Shown in pieces: positions 5,374 through 5,408 of a DNA stretch of 5,408 nt. The notes beneath the pieces are model-generated. The model did no database searches and had not been told where the DNA came from. It saw only the letters and a list, made by a program, of their open reading frames with translations. Made by a program: the position numbers and the translations under genes. Location: the NCBI GenBank assembly GCA_016462055.1, contig JAEMTX010000044.1, positions 6,453 through 11,860 on the forward strand, given 5' to 3'. How positions within the stretch are numbered: the first letter of the stretch is position 1; each line of letters begins with the position of its first letter. The DNA is from Acidimicrobiia bacterium (GTDB lineage: Bacteria > Actinomycetota > Acidimicrobiia > Acidimicrobiales > Acidimicrobilacustridaceae).

Positions 5374-5408
5374 ATGACTCTCACACCATTTGATGAATTT
5401 CCGATCCA
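5374..5408 (+). CDS. N-terminus of an unidentified gene, cut by window edge
   Basis: Eleven codons are visible, MTLTPFDEFPI, followed by CA, which gives His or Gln next. The start is supported by GAGGAG four bases upstream and by the short distance from the ligase gene, with which it probably forms an operon. A beginning of the type D-[DE]-[YF]-P-[IF]-H-Q is something I associate, loosely, with uncharacterised actinobacterial proteins near lipid-metabolism genes, but eleven residues cannot support a family call. Confidence 0.6.
   Translation, partial: MTLTPFDEFPI

Noticed and set aside
4962..5393. C-terminal 143 residues of the ligase in its initial frame
   Set aside because: Ser/Arg-rich, unrelated to the family, and overlaps the true C-terminal frame and the next gene's start; it is out-of-frame read-through after the frameshift.

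Overview
The window (roughly mid-to-upper 50s % GC by eye) looks like chromosomal DNA of an actinobacterium, possibly a moderate-GC Acidimicrobiia-type lineage. This rests on an actinobacterial-style cytochrome P450, a DUF4232-like lipoprotein with a Ser/Thr linker, and several genes whose start codon sits exactly where a leaderless transcript would begin. The taxonomic assignment is inference. I see no phage, transposon, CRISPR or tRNA signatures.

Layout, left to right: (1) the N-terminal 198 residues of a cytochrome P450 on the minus strand, running off the left edge (1-595); (2) a 139-bp divergent control region; (3) a TetR-type repressor on the plus strand (735-1379); (4) a convergent minus-strand gene for a 517-residue, probably beta-propeller protein of unknown function (1390-2943), whose stop lies 10 bp from the tetR stop; (5) a minus-strand lipoprotein gene (3039-3605); (6) a 120-bp divergent region with inverted repeats; (7) a plus-strand AMP-forming acyl-CoA synthetase (3726-5317) interrupted by a one-base frameshift near 4960; (8) after 56 bp containing a hairpin, the first 11 codons of another plus-strand gene (5374 to the right edge).

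Functionally, a CYP125/CYP142-like P450, a TetR regulator and a CaiC-like acyl-CoA ligase together suggest catabolism of a lipid, sterol, terpenoid or similar carboxylic substrate: oxidation by the P450, CoA activation by the ligase, and repression by the TetR protein. The lipoprotein and the propeller protein have no evident enzymatic link to this and may be independent.

The points most worth a second look are the ligase frameshift at the boundary of its two domains; a repeated leaderless-promoter geometry (TANNNT ending exactly 7 nt before the ATG) at three different genes; near-palindromic operator candidates; a 12-bp tandem repeat encoding DGRV units at the start of the TetR protein; and the unrecognised propeller protein. 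I do not see convincing evidence for an entirely new multi-gene system.
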